Part shown: positions 6,538-8,109 of the stretch, one piece after another
Numbering within the stretch: position 1 is the stretch's first letter
How the letters are laid out: each line of letters starts with the position of its first letter
Source: JBMTVN01 sp046047235
Lineage (GTDB): Bacteria > Verrucomicrobiota > Verrucomicrobiia > Limisphaerales > JAHDYP01
DNA: 8,109 bases
Reading direction: 5' to 3'
NCBI GenBank assembly: GCA_046047235.1
Contig: JBJOII010000163.1
Span: forward strand, 1-8,109
Notes under the pieces: generated by a model
What the model was told of the DNA's origin: nothing
The model's input: only the letters and a program-made list of their open reading frames with translations
Database searches by the model: none
Made by a program: the position numbers and the translations under genes

Positions 6538-8109
6538 TCATCGGGAGGGACTCAGCACCGTCGGGTCAGTCCGCCTCAGCACGGGACCAATCCGGTTCGT
6601 CAACGCCACCCAGGCCACGGAGTCATCAACCTCGATCTGCAACGTGGATCCTGCAGCCAGCTCCGCCAGCCATGCCTCGAGCCGTGACTCATCCCTGATC
6701 TCGATTCCCTCAGTTGATCCCAACCCGGCAGCAGAACGTCCCGGGTTCTGTTCCAGCATGGAACCGACCAGTGCACCGCCCGCGTCCAGCTTCAGCAAAC
6801 CCGCGGCCTGCACACTCGAGCTGCGCAACATCAGTCCGCCCATCCGGTTCGTGATCACCCCAAACGTACCTGCCCGAACCCAAGTGCCTGCCCCGCCCTG
6901 AATGCCCTGCAACTCCTCGGCCGCGCGAAATACGTCCACCAGCTTTACTCCGGCCTCCGGCTCCAGCGTGAACTCAACCGTCCAACCCAGGTGACGTCTC
7001 AAACCATACATGTCAGCCACGCGGGATGCCTCAGGAAACGTGGCCGCCACCCGTTCGATCTCCTCCACCTCCATCCGCATGGCACCGTCGCTCCGCAGCA
7101 CCAAAGGCCAGGCAACGGTTCCCGGTCTCGGCGCCAGTGGCTTCAACAGCCCAGCCCTCCGGAGTTCCAAAGCCAGCTCGCGCGCTTTCAAATCTTTCGC
7201 TTCGCCCGCAGCCTTCTCCAACGCGCCGCCGATCTCACCCAGGTAAACCCTCAATAGCTTCAGCGGCGCATTGCGGAAGCCGAGCTTGGATCCAGCCGCT
7301 GCCTGCTCCACCAAAGCACGCACAACCTCATCCTCCAATCGCCAGCGCAAGGGCAGGGGATTCGATGGCATCCTCAAAGCATCCGGACCCGCCGCCTTTA
7401 AATCCACAAACATGCGGTAATCCCCAAACGGCACTCCTTCAAAAAAGCGCGTCGGGTCGAGATCGATTCGGCGGGTCAGTTCCTCGCCAGCCGACAGGTT
7501 CCACTCCTCTCGCGTCCCCTCAAAGTAAACCGGTACATTCACGACCCGTTGCCCGGCCTGGTCCACCAGCCAGAACTGGAAATCGTCCGGCCACACCACG
7601 GACTGCCCACGCGCCCCGCCATTGCGCAAGTCCAAGGTCAGTCGAACCGGGGCAGGCGGAGCCACGACATCCTCGCCTGTGAGCCTCAGGTCCAAGCCCC
7701 GCAGCCCAGCCCGCTCGCTGCGTTGCTCCAGATAATCGTCCACCGACAAAACGGTGAATGCGATGGGCCCCGTCTCGGCCGCCGCCCGCCACAACGCCAG
7801 CCCCTTCGGAACCTGCGGTTGCTGCGTCGGTAACACTCCGGTGTAGCGTCCCTGTAAGGTGTATGTGCCGCTCCTGCCCAGGCGCACCCAGTCGCTGACA
7901 CGCGTTTCGTATTCTCCCACCACACCGGGATTCAACCGCTCGGCCTTGGCAAACATGTGGGCCAACGCCTGCCCCGGAGGAATCAGCTCCAACGGCTCGC
8001 CCTCGGTTGAAGTCACACGGAGCCGCCCGTTCAAACGGCAGCACCCCTCCCACATGAACGCCAGCGGATCCTCACCGGAATTCCGGAATCTCCAGAGCAG
8101 GGGAGTGGC
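6538..8109 (-). CDS. large protein of unknown function, C-terminal 523 residues (N-terminus beyond window)
   Basis: I do not recognise a named family. The frame is open from the right edge to the TGA at 6538; the ATG at 8055 is internal, because the 18 codons before it (including LLWRFRNSGEDPLAF) continue the same fold without a break. By appearance the order is as follows. First, an Ig-like beta module, with strands such as SGTYTLQGRYTGVL (about 8109-7730). Second, a similar module with VRLTLDLRNGG, WPDDFQFWLVD and FGDYRMFVDLK (about 7660-7390). Third, a helical, Ala/Leu/Glu-rich part (about 7330-7140). Fourth, an alpha/beta part (about 7090-6910). Last, a C-terminal part with two copies of a TNR-[MI]-G motif. 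The content suggests an exported or periplasmic protein, but a signal peptide would be off the window. It is convergent with the lipoprotein gene 46 bp away, so it is not part of that operon. Confidence 0.8.
   Translation of the reverse strand, partial: ATPLLWRFRNSGEDPLAFMWEGCCRLNGRLRVTSTEGEPLELIPPGQALAHMFAKAERLNPGVVGEYETRVSDWVRLGRSGTYTLQGRYTGVLPTQQPQVPKGLALWRAAAETGPIAFTVLSVDDYLEQRSERAGLRGLDLRLTGEDVVAPPAPVRLTLDLRNGGARGQSVVWPDDFQFWLVDQAGQRVVNVPVYFEGTREEWNLSAGEELTRRIDLDPTRFFEGVPFGDYRMFVDLKAAGPDALRMPSNPLPLRWRLEDEVVRALVEQAAAGSKLGFRNAPLKLLRVYLGEIGGALEKAAGEAKDLKARELALELRRAGLLKPLAPRPGTVAWPLVLRSDGAMRMEVEEIERVAATFPEASRVADMYGLRRHLGWTVEFTLEPEAGVKLVDVFRAAEELQGIQGGAGTWVRAGTFGVITNRMGGLMLRSSSVQAAGLLKLDAGGALVGSMLEQNPGRSAAGLGSTEGIEIRDESRLEAWLAELAAGSTLQIEVDDSVAWVALTNRIGPVLRRTDPTVLSPSR

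Noticed and set aside
7520..8053. 177-codon minus-strand frame inside the right-edge gene
   Set aside because: It is a shifted frame of the longer open frame, which has better amphipathic strand patterns; composition is Gly/Arg-rich and shadow-like.
8053..8055. ATG at 8055 as the true start of the right-edge protein
   Set aside because: The same frame stays open to the window edge and encodes a plausible beta strand before it. No signal peptide or ribosome-binding site is found at this ATG.

Overview
The window looks like ordinary chromosomal DNA from a GC-rich Gram-negative bacterium, most likely a member of the Verrucomicrobiota. The support is an outer-membrane beta-barrel protein, a lipobox lipoprotein of the DUF3299 type, a hopanoid-associated epimerase, weak Shine-Dalgarno sequences and the overall protein style. 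This assignment is inference; there is no rRNA gene or other phylogenetic marker apart from proS. No transposase, phage gene, CRISPR array, tRNA or rRNA was seen.

Left arm (1-3871, minus strand, read right to left): proS (prolyl-tRNA synthetase, bacterial type with an editing insertion) overlaps by 4 bp (ATGA) a 232-residue outer-membrane beta-barrel protein. After a 54-bp gap comes a DUF3516-type Ski2/Mtr4-like DEAD/DEAH helicase, which starts at TTG and runs off the left edge. These three genes look like one transcript.

Centre (3872-4189): a 318-bp divergent intergenic region with two inverted repeats and an AT-rich patch. It should hold the promoters for proS (leftward) and the thioesterase (rightward).

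Right arm (4190-6491, plus strand): a PaaI-like hotdog thioesterase, then a 185-bp gap with three consecutive predicted stem-loops, then hpnA (hopanoid-associated sugar epimerase family). hpnA overlaps by 4 bp (GTGA) a DUF3299 lipoprotein. The hpnA-lipoprotein pair is translationally coupled.

Right edge (6538-8109, minus strand): the C-terminal 523 residues of a large, probably exported protein of unknown function, convergent with the lipoprotein. A purine-only direct repeat lies in the 46-bp gap between them.

The plus strand is C-rich over both leftward and rightward genes, so the skew follows the DNA strand rather than gene direction. I see no clear new defence or mobile system. The points most worth following are the hpnA/DUF3299 coupling, the stem-loop leader before hpnA, the exact 15-bp palindrome in the divergent region, and the uncharacterised right-edge protein with its C-terminal repeat.
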